This document shows, one piece after another, positions 33,561 through 43,386 of a DNA stretch of 64,000 bases; position 1 is the first letter of the stretch; the number at the start of each line of letters is the position of its first letter. Below the pieces are notes generated by a model. The model saw nothing but the letters and a program-made list of their open reading frames with translations, was not told where the DNA came from and did no database searches. The stretch is from NCBI GenBank assembly GCA_032433765.1, contig JAVIAB010000049.1, forward strand, positions 22,181,903 to 22,245,902, in the 5' to 3' direction. Position numbers and translations under genes: made by a program. The DNA comes from Megaustenia siamemsis (lineage: Eukaryota > Mollusca > Gastropoda > Stylommatophora > Ariophantidae).

Positions 33561-34290
33561 CAGAACCCGGTCGTGGTTAATGCTGAAGTCAACGGGCTCA
33601 TCTGCGATAACACCGATGAGAAATATGCAGTCGTCTATACAGACGGATCTGTAACACGACACCAAAGAAGTGCATGGGCATTTACAGCACACTCGGCAGG
33701 CAGAATAGTCAAGGAAGACAGTGGTGCATACGTCATGACCACGAGTAGCAAGACAATGGAGGTGATGGCAGTGACCAAGGCATTCAAATGGTTAGAGTCA
33801 CAAGACTACACCCACGCATGTATACTGAGTGATTCGATGAGCATGATAAAAAAGTGGAGGCGGGCTCAATACGCACGCAATGGGTAGAGTCGTTGCAGAA
33901 ATCCAAAATACTTAAGGTCACCTTTGTCTATGTCCCTGGACATGCGGGAGTACGGGGAAATGAAAGAGCGGACAGGTTGGCTAGCTGCGCTGTCGTTGAG
34001 GACGGGCAACCAATGGATCGGGCGGACATCATCAATGCCCTCCGAGATGTGGGAAGAGCACAGGACTTCGACAAACATAGATCCACGTCACTTCTTCGGA
34101 TGATGGAAATGGGAGTTAAGATGGGCACAGCCAGAAATGAGAAACTTAGTGGCCGTGTAAGAAGACTTATCAACCAACATAGAACTGGAGTCGTCAGTCG
34201 CTGGACACTTCGAGACTTGCTGAGGAGGGGATCTGAGCACCTATGGACATGCTCGGAGTGCAATGATGATGACCCGCAAATAACTCAATA
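33560..34290 (+). mobile_element. LINE-E best copy, RNase H domain and C-terminus
   Basis: Frame 33438-33887: VVYTDGSVTRHQ (first Asp), TMEVMAV (Glu), CILSDSMSMIKKW (second Asp). After a frameshift near 33885, frame 33854-34291 supplies YVPGHAGVRGNERADRLAS, with the His and last Asp. So the DEDD-type RNase H set is visible across one frameshift. RNase H after RT, plus the Cys-pair C-terminus (HLWTCSECND), points to an I-like or Jockey-like clade. It would remove template RNA during second-strand synthesis. Confidence 0.92.
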
Positions 34291-34385
34291 ACTGAGGAGG
34301 TGATCTGATCACCTATGGACATGTTCGGAGTGCAATGATGATGACCCGCTAATAACTCAATAACTCAATAACAACTCAATAATTC
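34221..34385 (+). repeat. Duplicated LINE-E 3' terminus
   Basis: About 70 bp beginning CTGAGGAGG(G/T)GATCTGA and ending AATAACTCAATAA occur twice, near 34220-34290 and 34291-34365, followed by TCAATAAC units. A similar partial end duplication is present at 18240-18310. Confidence 0.85.
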
Positions 34386-34508
34386 AATCTCACATGTTAT
34401 ATTGACTGCGGAAGTAAATAAACTAACGTTTTTGTTTTAAACTAAATAGAGAGTGCCTTTTTTTTTGTAATTGAAATTTAGAAAAAAAATAAATGAATTG
34501 ACATTGTG

Positions 34509-34752
34509 ATATTTGTATCCTGTAACAAAGTCATTGAGAAGAATGAGATTGTTTCATCCTCATTAGGTCTTCAAATCTGGGCACAAGTTTGGAAATTGGC
34601 TATTCTAATCTCTTTCTCAGCGTCCACATGTGATCTGTGTTTGGTTTTGATGGCTGCCAGTGTCGAGAACCCGGTCTCACATAAGTAGGTAGTCGCAAGA
34701 GGAATTAAAACTTGTAGGACCTTCTACCTTACACCTGGGTATTCTTGTTTGA
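34509..34752 (-). pseudogene. hAT-type transposase C-terminal fragment
   Basis: The minus strand reads VLQVLIPLATTYLCETGFST then LAAIKTKHRSHVDAEKEIRI. The Leu-Cys-Glu-x-Gly-Phe-Ser and Lys-Thr-Lys-x-Arg pattern is the C-terminal dimerisation region of hAT transposases (the ZBED5/FAM200-like group). A stop precedes it and the catalytic domain is absent. A terminal-repeat-like sequence lies at 34926-34998. Either a transposon remnant or, less likely, a piece of a domesticated gene. Confidence 0.7.
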
Positions 34753-34769
34753 CAAAGCTCCAATGACAG

Positions 34770-34925
34770 GAGGAAAAGAGATATCTCGGACGACATAGAG
34801 AGATAATATTAGAGAGGTTAACATTGTGATACAACAGCGGCGGAAGTTGGTGAGTTGAATTGTGGGTAGAGGTTTGTAGAGAAACAGCACCTACGCCGGG
34901 CATGGCACTTTATGATGATGATGTC
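34770..34925 (+). mobile_element. LINE 3' end of a B/C-like family
   Basis: KRDISDDIERDNI-like coding remnants, then CCTACGCCGGGCATGGCAC and a TTTATGATGATGATG tail, the usual plan of LINE-B/C/D ends but a different sequence. Confidence 0.6.
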
Positions 34926-34998
34926 GCGGAGCCCCTAGCAGACGCTTACGGAGCACCTGGGCTCCGCGGAGCATGGTTTGACGACCGCTGTTTTAAGG
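34926..34998 (-). mobile_element. hAT-like terminal inverted repeat region
   Basis: On the minus strand, from about 34995: CAGCGGTCGTCAAACCATG then GGAGCCCAGGTGCTCCG and AGGGGCTCCGCG. The CAG(C/T)GGT(T/C)CTCAAACC pattern is typical of hAT ends. It lies on the 5' side of the transposase remnant, with a LINE 3' end inserted between. Confidence 0.55.
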
Positions 34999-35035
34999 AA
35001 CTCTAAAAGTATCGCTTCTGTGATTCTAGCGATAG

Positions 35036-35105
35036 ATCGATACCAATGATGTATTACCGACACTGATAATGTATCACCGATATCGATAATGTATTACCGA
35101 TACAT
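35036..35105. repeat. Short 20-23-bp repeat, 3 copies
   Basis: GATAATGTATTACCGATAC-like units at about 35045, 35068 and 35088. Confidence 0.6.
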
Positions 35106-35124
35106 ACACGACGGTATCTCATTA

Positions 35125-35490
35125 TCAGATATATTCTTCTACTTCTACCTTTTTAGCTCCCTGTGGAGCATAGGACTTAACAAACACTGTCCAAGTCGTT
35201 CTGTTTTTTGCCATTCTTTTAAGATCATTCCATGTCTTCCCCATCATCTTCATCTCTGCTTCTACCTGTCTTCTCCAAAGATTTCCTTGGTCTTCCTCTT
35301 TGACTTTTCCACTGGGGATTCCATAAAGGACCTGTTGTGTAATACTCTCAGTTGGCTTCCGCAGTGTATGTCCTATCCAGCACATCGTCTTCGCTGTATC
35401 TCTTTATCCACTGGTATTTCACTGGTACATTTCCATAATTCTATGTTAGTGATTTTGTCCTGCCATTTCCATCCTTTTATTCTGCATAAG
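35125..35490 (-). mobile_element. LINE-G 3' end
   Basis: Minus frame 35125-35385: MCWIGHTLRKPTESITQQVL, NLWRRQVEAEMKMMGKTWND, LKRMAKNRTTWTVFVKSY. Above 35385 decayed upstream sequence reaches about 35490. It establishes the 3' terminus shared by the two head-plus-tail derivatives. Confidence 0.88.
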
Positions 35491-35539
35491 CATCCATTAT
35501 ATATGGTCCTTTTCGTCTTGTCAAACGGTCTAGTGGAGG

Positions 35540-35745
35540 CTATTATGTTTTTTTAGGTTTTATTTTTGTCGAACAGCTTCTGTCGTGGCCAATTCTACCA
35601 ATGTTTGACAAACACACACGGTCACAGAATGAACAAGTCAGGCTCACTGATCCACAGGGTTTTCCATCCTTTTTCATGAGTCTTTTCTCTTCTAAGTTTT
35701 GCCTTAGCACAGTCTCAAATGATGTTATAGCATATAACTTGTATA
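35540..35745 (-). mobile_element. LINE-K C-terminus with zinc-finger-like tail
   Basis: Minus frame 35543-35758: TSFETVLRQNLEEKRLMKK, then CSFCDRVCLSNIGRIGHDRS followed by Cys, a C-x2-C-x12-H-x4-C zinc-knuckle-like ending found at the C-terminus of several LINE clades. Only the last about 65 residues remain. Confidence 0.7.
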
Positions 35746-35927
35746 AGGAAGCATCCATTAATGATTATTTATATGATTATCAGATATATTGAAGCATAAT
35801 TTAATTAGTTTCTTAGATTCCTTTCGTTCTTCCCACCCTTCATTTAAAATACATGTACCTTTTTTAACCTCCTTAGTTACATTTTCAGAAATTGCTGTTT
35901 CTGTTGATCACTCTGGCCTTCATTCAT

Positions 35928-35974
35928 CGATTCTATTCTATTCTATTCTATTCTATTCTATTCTATTCTATTCA
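35928..35974. repeat. (TTCTA)n pentanucleotide repeat
   Basis: About nine TTCTA units, directly abutting the truncated 5' end of the following LINE-B copy. Confidence 0.95.
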
Positions 35975-35976
35975 TA

Positions 35977-36290
35977 TACCATGGACAGCTAAGAAGAGTA
36001 ATGAAGAGGTTCTGAGAGATGTCAAAGAAAAAGAGAGCAAATTTCCATGTTAGGAAGTGATAATCATCATTTTTTGGCCATGTAATGAGAAGGGAACAGC
36101 TGGAATATATTGTAACAACTGGGAAAATTGTTGGACGAAGAGATAGAGGGAAGCAAAGAGAAAAAACATACCAGACAGCTTAAGAGAATGGCTTGGCAGA
36201 AGGTCAACAACAGAAATGATAAATAGCTGCCGAGATCGAAAGTTGTGGAGAGACATGATCACCTACGCCACTAGGCCTGGTACTTGATGA
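35977..36290 (+). mobile_element. LINE-B 3' end
   Basis: Starts at PWTAKKSNEEVLRDV and runs through FFGHVMRREQLEYIVTT to LWRDMITYATRPGT and TGATGATGA. Frame broken. Confidence 0.9.
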
Positions 36291-36362
36291 TGATTCTATT
36301 CATGAAATAAGTTCCACCGCTGTTAGGAATTCCCCATATCCGCTCCACCACATTTCCCACAG

Positions 36363-37285
36363 TCATCGTCATCATCAAGTGCCTTCTCCACAACGAAGGT
36401 TGACTACCATGGATCGCCATTCTACTCTGTTTCTTGCTTTGATGGTGCAGGCTGTCATAGATTGACTTGTCCATCTTTTGATGTTACTCGTCCATGTTAG
36501 TCTTGGTCTGCCTCTGCCTCTTTTACCTTGTATTTTTCCTTCCAATATTACTTTTAGTAGGCTGTTGTGTCTTTTAACATGCCCCAAAAATTTCATTTGT
36601 CTTGTCTTAATTGTATTTAGTAGTTCTCTTTTTATTTTCAGTTGTTTTAAAACTTTATCGTTTGTTATCTTTTGTTTCCATCCAATTCTACCTATTCTTC
36701 TATAAATCAACATTTCAAAGGCTTCAATTTTCTGTTCTGTTTTCTTGTCTAATGTCCATGTTTCTACACCATACAGGAATATTGAGAAGATGTAATATTT
36801 TGCCATTCTTATTTTCAACCCTGTTGATATTTGTTTTGTTATTAGTATATTTTTCATGGCATTAAAATTACTTTTTGCCATACCGATTTAGTTTATTTCA
36901 ATTTTACATTTTCCATTACCATTTTTTTTATTTTTTTATTTTTCGTTATAGTATGTCCTAGGTAGTTGTAACTTTGGACTGTCTCCAGCTGTATTCCCTC
37001 AACTGTGATATTTAATTGTAGGTCTTGAGAATTTTCTTTGTTTATGATCATAGTTTTAGTCTTTTTGATATTCACTTCTAGTCCATTTTTTTTTTTGCTT
37101 GTTATGTTTATCACATTAAGCAACTGTTGTAGGTCTTTAGGATTTTCTGCTAGTAGAACAGTATCATCAGCATATCTTAGGTTATTGATTATCTTTCCAT
37201 TAATGTTTAGGCCTGATTTCCCACAATGCATCTGTAATTTCCGTTGAAAAGATCGCTCCGTGCACGTCCCCCTGGACTGCACAGG
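36363..37285 (-). mobile_element. LINE-D, longest copy (RT motif C to 3' end)
   Basis: Minus frame 36893-37282 has IINNLRYADDTVLLAENPKD (catalytic YADD intact), NGLEVNIKKTKTMIINKEN and SYNYLGHTITK. Frame 36375-36881 has MAKSNFNAMKNILITKQIST, ETWTLDKKTEQKIEAFEMLI, LKQLKIKRELLNTIKTRQMK, RGRGRPRLTWTSNIKRWTSQ and a final EGT before the tail. The two frames are almost joined, making this the best LINE-D reference here. 5'-truncated near 37285. Confidence 0.92.
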
Positions 37286-37564
37286 CGACGATTACAAACC
37301 TGATTAAGTTGCATCTTACACAACGCGAGTGGCAAGTTAAAGTAACGTTCTTCCCCTCACCGTTGGGCACTCCAGCAGCCATATGGGTGTCATCTATTAT
37401 CTATTAATTATAAGCTGCACATTCCTACCTAAATTACACCTTTTTCTACCCTCGACTTTGCCGTGTACTCTACAAGTCTGTCGCAATTGTGTCAATCTGG
37501 TCTGATCTTAGTTTTATTCTGTCGCCACCTATACCCTCAACGCCTCCTCGTCTAGTCTATAAAA

Positions 37565-37862
37565 TCATCATCATCATTATCATCATCATCTTCATCATCA
37601 TCTTCATTGAGTGCCGTCTCTGCACCGAAGACTGGCTACCGCGGAGCGCCATTCCGTTTTGTCTCTTACTTTGATAGTGCGGGTAGTCATAAGCTGACTT
37701 GTCCTTCTTTCGATGTTACTCGTCCACGTTATTCTTGGTCTGCCTCTTTTACCTTGTAATTTCCCTTCCATGATTACTTTTAGTAGTCTGTTGCGTCTTT
37801 TAACACGCCCCAAAAATCTGATTTTTATTTTTCTAAATTGTGCTTAGTAGTCATTTTATTTA
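37565..37862 (-). mobile_element. LINE-D 3' end with expanded tail
   Basis: (ATC)n tail at 37565-37606, then minus frame 37604-37813: MGRVKRRNRLLKVIMEGKLQ, KRGRPRITWTSNIERRTSQL, VRDKTEWRSAVASLRCRDGT. Between 37286 and 37564 nothing was assigned. Confidence 0.88.
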
Positions 37863-37884
37863 TAGATATTTAATATAGTAGATT

Positions 37885-37970
37885 CTGTGGACGCTTCAAG
37901 GCACAAGAAAAATAGACTGGCCGTCAGACCGGATCTGGCCGTCGGGCCGCTGTTTTTGGGCCACCACAGC
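37885..37970 (+). mobile_element. hAT-like element terminus
   Basis: GACCGGATCTGGCCGTCGGG followed by CCGCTGTTTTTGGGCCACCA and CAGCTCTAG resembles the CG-rich end of hAT elements (GGCCCGCGGGCC ... CCACTG-CTCTA). No transposase adjoins it. Confidence 0.45.
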
Positions 37971-38004
37971 TCTAGTTAGTTTAGTTAAGTCGATGAATCA
38001 TACT

Positions 38005-38105
38005 TGTTGCACGTCGAGCACGGCCATAAGTGCTTAGTTCTCCTCCGCAGTATGTCCCCCAGGGTGCGGAAAAGGCGACCTCCAGTTCTGTGTTGATCTG
38101 TCATT
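38005..38105 (-). mobile_element. Diverged LINE-E-like C-terminus
   Basis: The minus strand reads TDQHRTGG, LRRRTKHLWPCS, matching the INQHRTGVVSRW / LLRRGSEHLWTCS order of LINE-E with many changes. A distinct subfamily. Confidence 0.55.
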
Positions 38106-38169
38106 CTTCTGCGTACCCCCACCCCACACCCACCCACAAGGACTCGTTTTGGTATTTCCTATTTTGACC

Positions 38170-38245
38170 AGATGTCCATGCAGTGGCCGAATCAATAACT
38201 CGTCGAGCTCCATACCAGGCAAAAGCGAGTTCGAATCCCGTTAGG
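38170..38245 (+). mobile_element. tRNA-like remnant
   Basis: GTGGCCGAATCAATAACTCG resembles a Leu/Ser-type A box and GAGTTCGAATCCCGTTAG holds a perfect B box. The acceptor arms do not pair, so a tRNA-derived SINE head is more likely than a tRNA gene. Confidence 0.4.
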
Positions 38246-38364
38246 GTCAAACGTTTTCTAGTGGGAGTGAAATAAAAACTCAAACCAGAACAACCCGCGG
38301 TGACTGCGCTGCAGACCCCCAGTAAAGGGAAAATGCAGCAAATAAAAATAGTTTACTTTGCATC

Positions 38365-38922
38365 ATAACCAATGATGGAAAAATGCAAAATTGAAATAAA
38401 CAAAAGAATAGGTATGGCAAAAAGTAATTTTAATGCCATGAAAAATATACTAACAACAAAACAAATATCAGCAGGGCTGAAACTAAGAATGGCAAAATGT
38501 TACATCTTCTCAGTATTCCTGTATGGCGCAGAAACATGGACATTAGACAAGAAAACAGAACAGAAAATTGAAGCCTTTGACATGTGGATATATAGAAGAA
38601 TAGGTAGAATTGGATGGAAAGAAAAGAAAACAAACGATGAAGTTTTAAAACAACTGAAAATAAAAAGAGAACTACTAAATACCATTAAGACAAGACAAAT
38701 GAAATTTTTAGGGCATGTTAAAAGACACAACGGCCTACTAAAAGTAATATTCGAAGGAAAAATACAAGGTAAAAGAGGCAGAGGTAGACCAAGACTAACA
38801 TGGACGAGTAACATCAAAAGATGGACAAGTCAATCTATGACAGCCTGCACCATCAAAGCAAGAAACAGAGTAGAATGGCGATCCATGGTAGCCAACCTTC
38901 ATTGCGGAGAAGGCACTCGATG

Positions 38923-38976
<54 letters not shown>
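38365..38976 (+). mobile_element. LINE-D with expanded GAT tail
   Basis: Single intact frame 38372-38923 (183 codons): MAKSNFNAMKNILTTKQISA, CYIFSVFLYGAETWTLDKKT, IYRRIGRIGWKEKKTNDEVL, GKIQGKRGRGRPRLTWTSNI, RVEWRSMVANLHCGEGTR and stop. It is 5'-truncated downstream of the RT catalytic motif. The tail is about 19 GAT units (38920-38976) and meets LINE-B without a gap. Confidence 0.93.
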
Positions 38977-38977
<1 letters not shown>

Positions 38978-39548
38978 CTTTATTAACCTCAGACGGAAGA
39001 TGTACAAAAGAGTTGAGATGCAGAATTGCTCAGGCAAAAGCATATTTCCAAAAAATGATGGAAGATATTATGAAATCCATTTTTGACAATCAAAACAAGA
39101 AAAAGAGTTCTTAAATGTTATGTAGAGTCAGTCTTAACATATGGATTTGAATCATGGACAATAGTGCAACAGACAATAAAATCACTGGAGTCTGTAGAAA
39201 TGTGGTTTTACAGAAGAATGTTGAGAATATCATGGACAGCTAAGAAGAGTAATGAAAATGTTCTGAAAGAGGCCAAAACAAAGAGAGAGCTAATTTCCAA
39301 TATTAGGGAGAAACAATCATTATTTTATTGCCATGTAATGAGAAGAGGACAACTGGAATATAATGTAATAATTTTGAAAATTGAGGGACGAAGAGATAGA
39401 GGGAAGCAAAGAGAAAAAATACAAGATAGCTTAAGAGAATGGCATGACAGAAGGTCAACAACAGAAATGATAAATAACTGCCGAGATAAAAAAAAAATTG
39501 TGGAGATACATGATCACCTACGCCAGCAGGCCCGGTACTTGATGATTA
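38977..39548 (+). mobile_element. LINE-B joined to LINE-D tail
   Basis: Starts LLTSDGRCTKELRCRIAQA; frame 39083-39613 gives TRKRVLKCYVESVLTYGFES, VEMWFYRRMLRISWTAKKS, NIREKQSLFYCHVMRRGQLE; end GGTACTTGATGATTATGAT. It is 5'-truncated exactly at the GAT repeat of the preceding LINE-D. Confidence 0.9.
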
Positions 39549-39559
39549 TGATAAATAGT

Positions 39560-39730
39560 TTTCATGGATATGGTTCATTTATTGATTCTTTAGCTCGATG
39601 TACCGCCCTGTAGGCATTCATAATGTCATCTACGTCCATGGCAAGTCCGCCACACACGGCTGCTGTTCCAGCCATGCTGTCATCTCGTTCGTTAATTTCA
39701 TACCCTGTTTCCATTTCCCATTTGGGGGTG
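39560..39730 (-). mobile_element. LINE-E-like RNase H fragment
   Basis: The minus strand reads EINERDDSMAGTAAVCGGLA then MDVDDIMNAYRA, aligning with GNERADRLASCAVVEDGQ and MDRADIINALRD of LINE-E. This is the last catalytic region of RNase H of a related subfamily. SINE2 begins immediately to its right. Confidence 0.65.
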
Positions 39731-39737
39731 GGGGGGG

Positions 39738-40070
39738 GGCCTCGGTAGCCTAGTTGGGAAAACCACCCGACTGGACTACTGATGTTCGGACAACCCGTGT
39801 TCGATTCTCGCTGGGAGCATTGTGAGTGGTACTTGTGGTTGGATTAAAAATACCCCCACGGTCGACCCTGCCATTGGCAGAAATGGGTACCAGGGTATTA
39901 CCCTGGGAAGGTGACGAATGTCGCCTCGCATCGTGAGTTTCGATGCTTGAAACGACACTATCCAGAAGAAATCTCCGAACACTTCTGGATAGGCGGCCGA
40001 GCACATATGGGTGGAAACTCGCGTGCTAAGACGCCGGTTCAAGTCTCGCACTTGACCTTTACCTTTACCT
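39738..40070 (+). mobile_element. SINE2 copy
   Basis: Plus-strand head GGGCCTCGGTAGCCTAGTTG (A box), CCCGTGTTCGATTCTCGCTG (B box), a body with CCAGAAGAAATCTCCGAACA and the tail GACCTTTACCTTTACC. The 3' part GACGCCGGTTCAAGTCTCGC has a second B-box-like sequence. A poly(G) run precedes it. About 330 bp. Confidence 0.88.
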
Positions 40071-40620
40071 TGTTTCCAGGGGATTCACAAAAAATACGTG
40101 AGTTGCACAATTTTAAAACAAAATGAAACAGGAAAAAAATTTATAAAAGCGGTATAGTTCCAGCCTTAGATCGACAATAGAAAATATGAGAGGGTCTGAC
40201 GTTAGGACATATTGGTTGATCTTCCGCTGGTGACGTCGATGACAAACGCAAAGACAATACACCAACTAATCAAAATTCTAAACGAGAAATGAATAATAAA
40301 TATAATAATTTTAAAAACAATTAAATTGAAGGCACTCAACCGTGGTTTGCTAGTTCGGCTGTTCTTAGAATCCATACTATTTTTTTATGTTTTGTTATAT
40401 TTTCGTCCTGCTTACATCATTCTTCTTACAAACACGTTAGTATTTGTTGCTGTGAAAGTTATATTCTATTATATTAGGCTACAGGCCGAAACATCAGTAT
40501 TGTGTTGTGTTTCTTTCTTGTAAAGCTGTCATCATACCTTGGAGTGTTTATCACACCCCACTGCTGGCTCCTTGCTACCAGCTTTACCACAGCATTGCAA
40601 TTATTTGCTTGTTCCCTATT
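40071..40620. other. Unassigned
   Basis: No coding or family-level similarity seen. A short ACAGGCCGAAACATCAGTAT motif at about 40482 resembles the GAAAC-type motif of module M but is too short to assign. Confidence 0.45.
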
Positions 40621-40629
40621 TTATTATGT

Positions 40630-40658
40630 TTATTGGTTATTGGTTATTGGTTATTGGT
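40630..40658. repeat. (TTATTGG)n short repeat
   Basis: About four heptanucleotide units running into the 5' border of R1 (TTGGTTATGG). The repeat may have grown from the R1 border. Confidence 0.8.
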
Positions 40659-40983
40659 TATGGAAGGCCTCGGTATCACAGCAAACGAATTAAAATCCAT
40701 AATTGCTCAACCGCCCGTGCCAGTGGAATCATCCGAATTACTAACTCATCTCCCAAACAAAGAAAGGTAACTGTAGTCCCCATCGTAGCAGTCCCAGCAC
40801 ACGCCAAAAGACATAAGGCGAAACCGCGCAGAAAGTGAACACAGCCAACTGTTCCCCGTCCAACGATATCATCATTCATCGTAAACAAGCGGGATATCGA
40901 AGCAGGATCAAAACGGATGAGACACACAGCTCACGGCGTGCACAGAGCACTTAACTCAGTAGCTCCTGCAACAAGCCGGACTT
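40654..40983. mobile_element. R1 dispersed repeat, copy 2
   Basis: 330 bp matching 800-1129 in the same orientation across its full length. A 40-odd-codon frame beginning MEGLGITANELKSIIAQPPV ends at a stop; copy 1 has the matching bases, but function is unknown. No promoter boxes identified. Confidence 0.8.
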
Positions 40984-41159
40984 GGAATATGAGGAAACTG
41001 CAAGAAGGAACACTTTTCAGACATAGCCTTATATGGTTCCTGCCGCCTATCCACCATATACCATGGGAGGTCACGTCCTCCCGAAAATGATGATCGTCGT
41101 AGCACTTGATGATGTTAGGCCATCATTGATGACTCCAATTCCAAACATATAGACACACA

Positions 41160-41940
41160 GTGGTGGTTAGTCATCATTTCCAATCCAAAAGAAGCCACCT
41201 GACCTGTAGTTAGTAAAACCACAGAGAGAATATGATTTTGTGACCTTCACTGATTCACTCTTAGATGTGAATGTGTAGTTTACACAAGAGGAGAAGTTTT
41301 CAACTACAGTGATCCCATTTAAGGCAATTCTGGGATAGCAAGGCAAGTCTCATTTATAGCTGCAGAAATTGATGATGTTCTCCGCTCCCTTCTTGTAGCT
41401 GCCGCCACACGATTCTGATGTCTCATTAACTTGGACATCATTCAAGTACAATATCAGATTAACATTCCATAGATATGGCTCTGCTGATGAAGTGTTTAGT
41501 GCAACAGTTGTATCAATCATACAGGAGGCTCCTGGTCTGTGGTCATTAATATCACAGACGGCACATGATGTTGTTATATTCAGTATTTCTTTCTGGGGTG
41601 TAAATATGTGGCACACACATGGAGAGTGGTTTGTGGTCACAGTAATCCCATTAAAGGCAATTCTAGGGTAGCATGGCATAGCTGTTTCAGAACAGCACAA
41701 TCCTGTGATGTTTTCTGTGTTCGCTATAAAGCTGCTGCTGCTACACAATCCTGACCAATTATAGGTGTGGACATTATTCACTTGCAATGACAAGACTGCT
41801 TTGTTTACATCATAAACCTCTGGAAGCGAATCATTTATGAACACCACGATATATGTTACTGCAGCGAGTTGGCAGATTTTTGAAAATGTATTCAAGGGTT
41901 TGAACATAAATGTTTGTTCACAGTTCGTTAACCTTCGCTG
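41160..41940 (-). pseudogene. Cys-rich duplicated extracellular-type domain, broken by a stop
   Basis: Minus frame 41350-41907 (185 codons) plus its continuation to about 41165 past one in-frame stop. Two copies of a roughly 90-residue module are visible: one with MPCYPRIAFNGITVTTNHSP, the other with DLPCYPRIALNGITVVENFS. Each is Cys-rich, carries several N-x-S/T sites, and is preceded by a beta-like stretch (LSLQVNNVH / LILYLNDVQ). A plausible splice acceptor (TTTATCTACAG) lies just upstream near 41940. Composition differs from every LINE here. No family recognised; it may be an exon of a surface or secreted protein, now apparently a pseudogene because of the stop between modules. Confidence 0.45.
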
Positions 41941-42505
41941 TAGATAAAGTCGTTAATTCCATGACATCGTTTCAGACGTTTTTGACCTTGGTAGCTAAGG
42001 ACCTAACTTGTGCAAACGGATGGCATTGGCAAGGATCATTTTGAATCTATGAAGTATGCTCATTTTGTGTTTAACTCAAAAGCATATGTGTTTTTTAACC
42101 AAAGACCTTTTTGGGGACTCAATGAAGATATCCCCGATGGAAGAATAAATTGTACTATTATGTTTATGTTGCTGTGAAGGTTCTACTGATATTGTTTCGT
42201 CTCATTAACTATTTTTTTCATTAGTCTTTCAACAGCCTTCGTTCATTTCTGAGGAATTTTTTTTAGGTTTTATAATCTGTTTTCTTGTTTCTGTCTCCCC
42301 ATTGAAGACATTTTAAGTAGAAACGTGTGTTTAGCGTCATGGGAATCGCGATACATCTTATCGTGTTATTTTATTGTCACCACATTTGTTCGGTAAACGG
42401 CTAGCCAAGTGATTACAACGCATTATCCTTCTCTGAACCAGACGGGTTTCGTTTTTTTCAGTTTAGGTTGAAATGGTAGTTTTGACCTGACCACCTCGTG
42501 GCGAC
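41941..42505. other. Unassigned
   Basis: No repeats or coding frames recognised. If 41160-41940 is an exon, this would be intron or 5' flank. Confidence 0.4.
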
Positions 42506-42507
42506 AG

Positions 42508-42630
42508 TAAAAAAAAAGGAAAAAAAAGTACCCCCGTCACGCCAAGTGACGTATAGGGAATATGGTGTTAGTGACCATCAATTTTACAGAACTTCGGGCC
42601 ATGATTTTTGGGGTAATGTGGTCGGTATAA
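42508..42630 (-). mobile_element. SINE1, 3' part only
   Basis: Matches the SINE1 tail and first body half (CGTCACGCCAAGTGACG ... GGGGTAATGTGGTCGGTAT). The tRNA head is missing and LINE-D starts at the break. Confidence 0.85.
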
Positions 42631-42794
42631 CTTCATCGTTTTGTTTTCTTTTCTTTCCATCCAATTCTACCTATTCTTCTATAGATCCACATTTCAAAGG
42701 CTTCATTTTTCTTTTCTGTTTTCTGGTCTAATGTCCATGTTTCTGCACCATACAGGAATATTGAGAAGATGTAACATTTTGCTATTCTGAGTTT
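42631..42794 (-). mobile_element. LINE-D internal fragment
   Basis: The minus strand encodes LKLRIAKCYIFSIFLYGAET, WTLDQKTEKKNEAFEMWIYR and IGRIGWKEKK, truncated at both ends. Confidence 0.85.
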
Positions 42795-42900
42795 TAGCCC
42801 TACAGTCAACAACACACTTGAAACGATGCACTGCTGATAACAAATTGCTGAAGGACATGATCGCCTACGGTAACCGGTATGGAACGTGATGATGATGATA
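42795..42900 (+). mobile_element. LINE-C 3' end
   Basis: CAGTCAACAACACACTTGAA through GACATGATCGCCTACGGTAA to the GATGATGATGA tail. The last about 100 bp of LINE-C, head-to-head with the LINE-D piece. Confidence 0.8.
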
Positions 42901-42904
42901 TACA

Positions 42905-43386
42905 ACAGCATCGTTGAAGCATGCACTTGCCTTGTTCACTTCACAAAGGCAAGCAATAATCTCAACACACACATTTGAAAGAATACGATCGTGACCAATA
43001 TAGACGCGTATAGGTCTGTCCAACATCATTTTTAGATTTACAGAAGTTGCCATCACTGACAATCTCATAGAAACGATCACGTACTTCTGTCGATGACGGA
43101 GTGGGGATTCAGCAGTTTGGACGAGACTTTGGGGAAATGTGGAGTTTCGTCTCAGACGTTCACGCGTCTAGTTCAGGTCGTAGGTAACAAATAGCATTCA
43201 ATGACGATTAGTAGAGGGTGTAAGTCAGCAGGGAAAGTCACGCAGTTCTGTCAGTGATCTAGGTAATGTTCTCTTCTTCGATGAGAGACAGTGTAACGGT
43301 TTTATGGAGCTGATGAAACCTTGTTATTTAAGAAAGATACGCTTCGGATATTTTGCTTGTCATGAAACAAATATTCGGGAACTTCA
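42905..43386. other. Unassigned
   Basis: Mixed-composition sequence; no recognised repeat or gene. Confidence 0.5.

Noticed and set aside
39750..40051. Minus-strand frames ending NRTRVVRTSVVQSGGFPN
   Set aside because: Shadow frames of SINE2; the same reading appears in the other SINE2 copy at 23246-23476, so it is repeat-derived.
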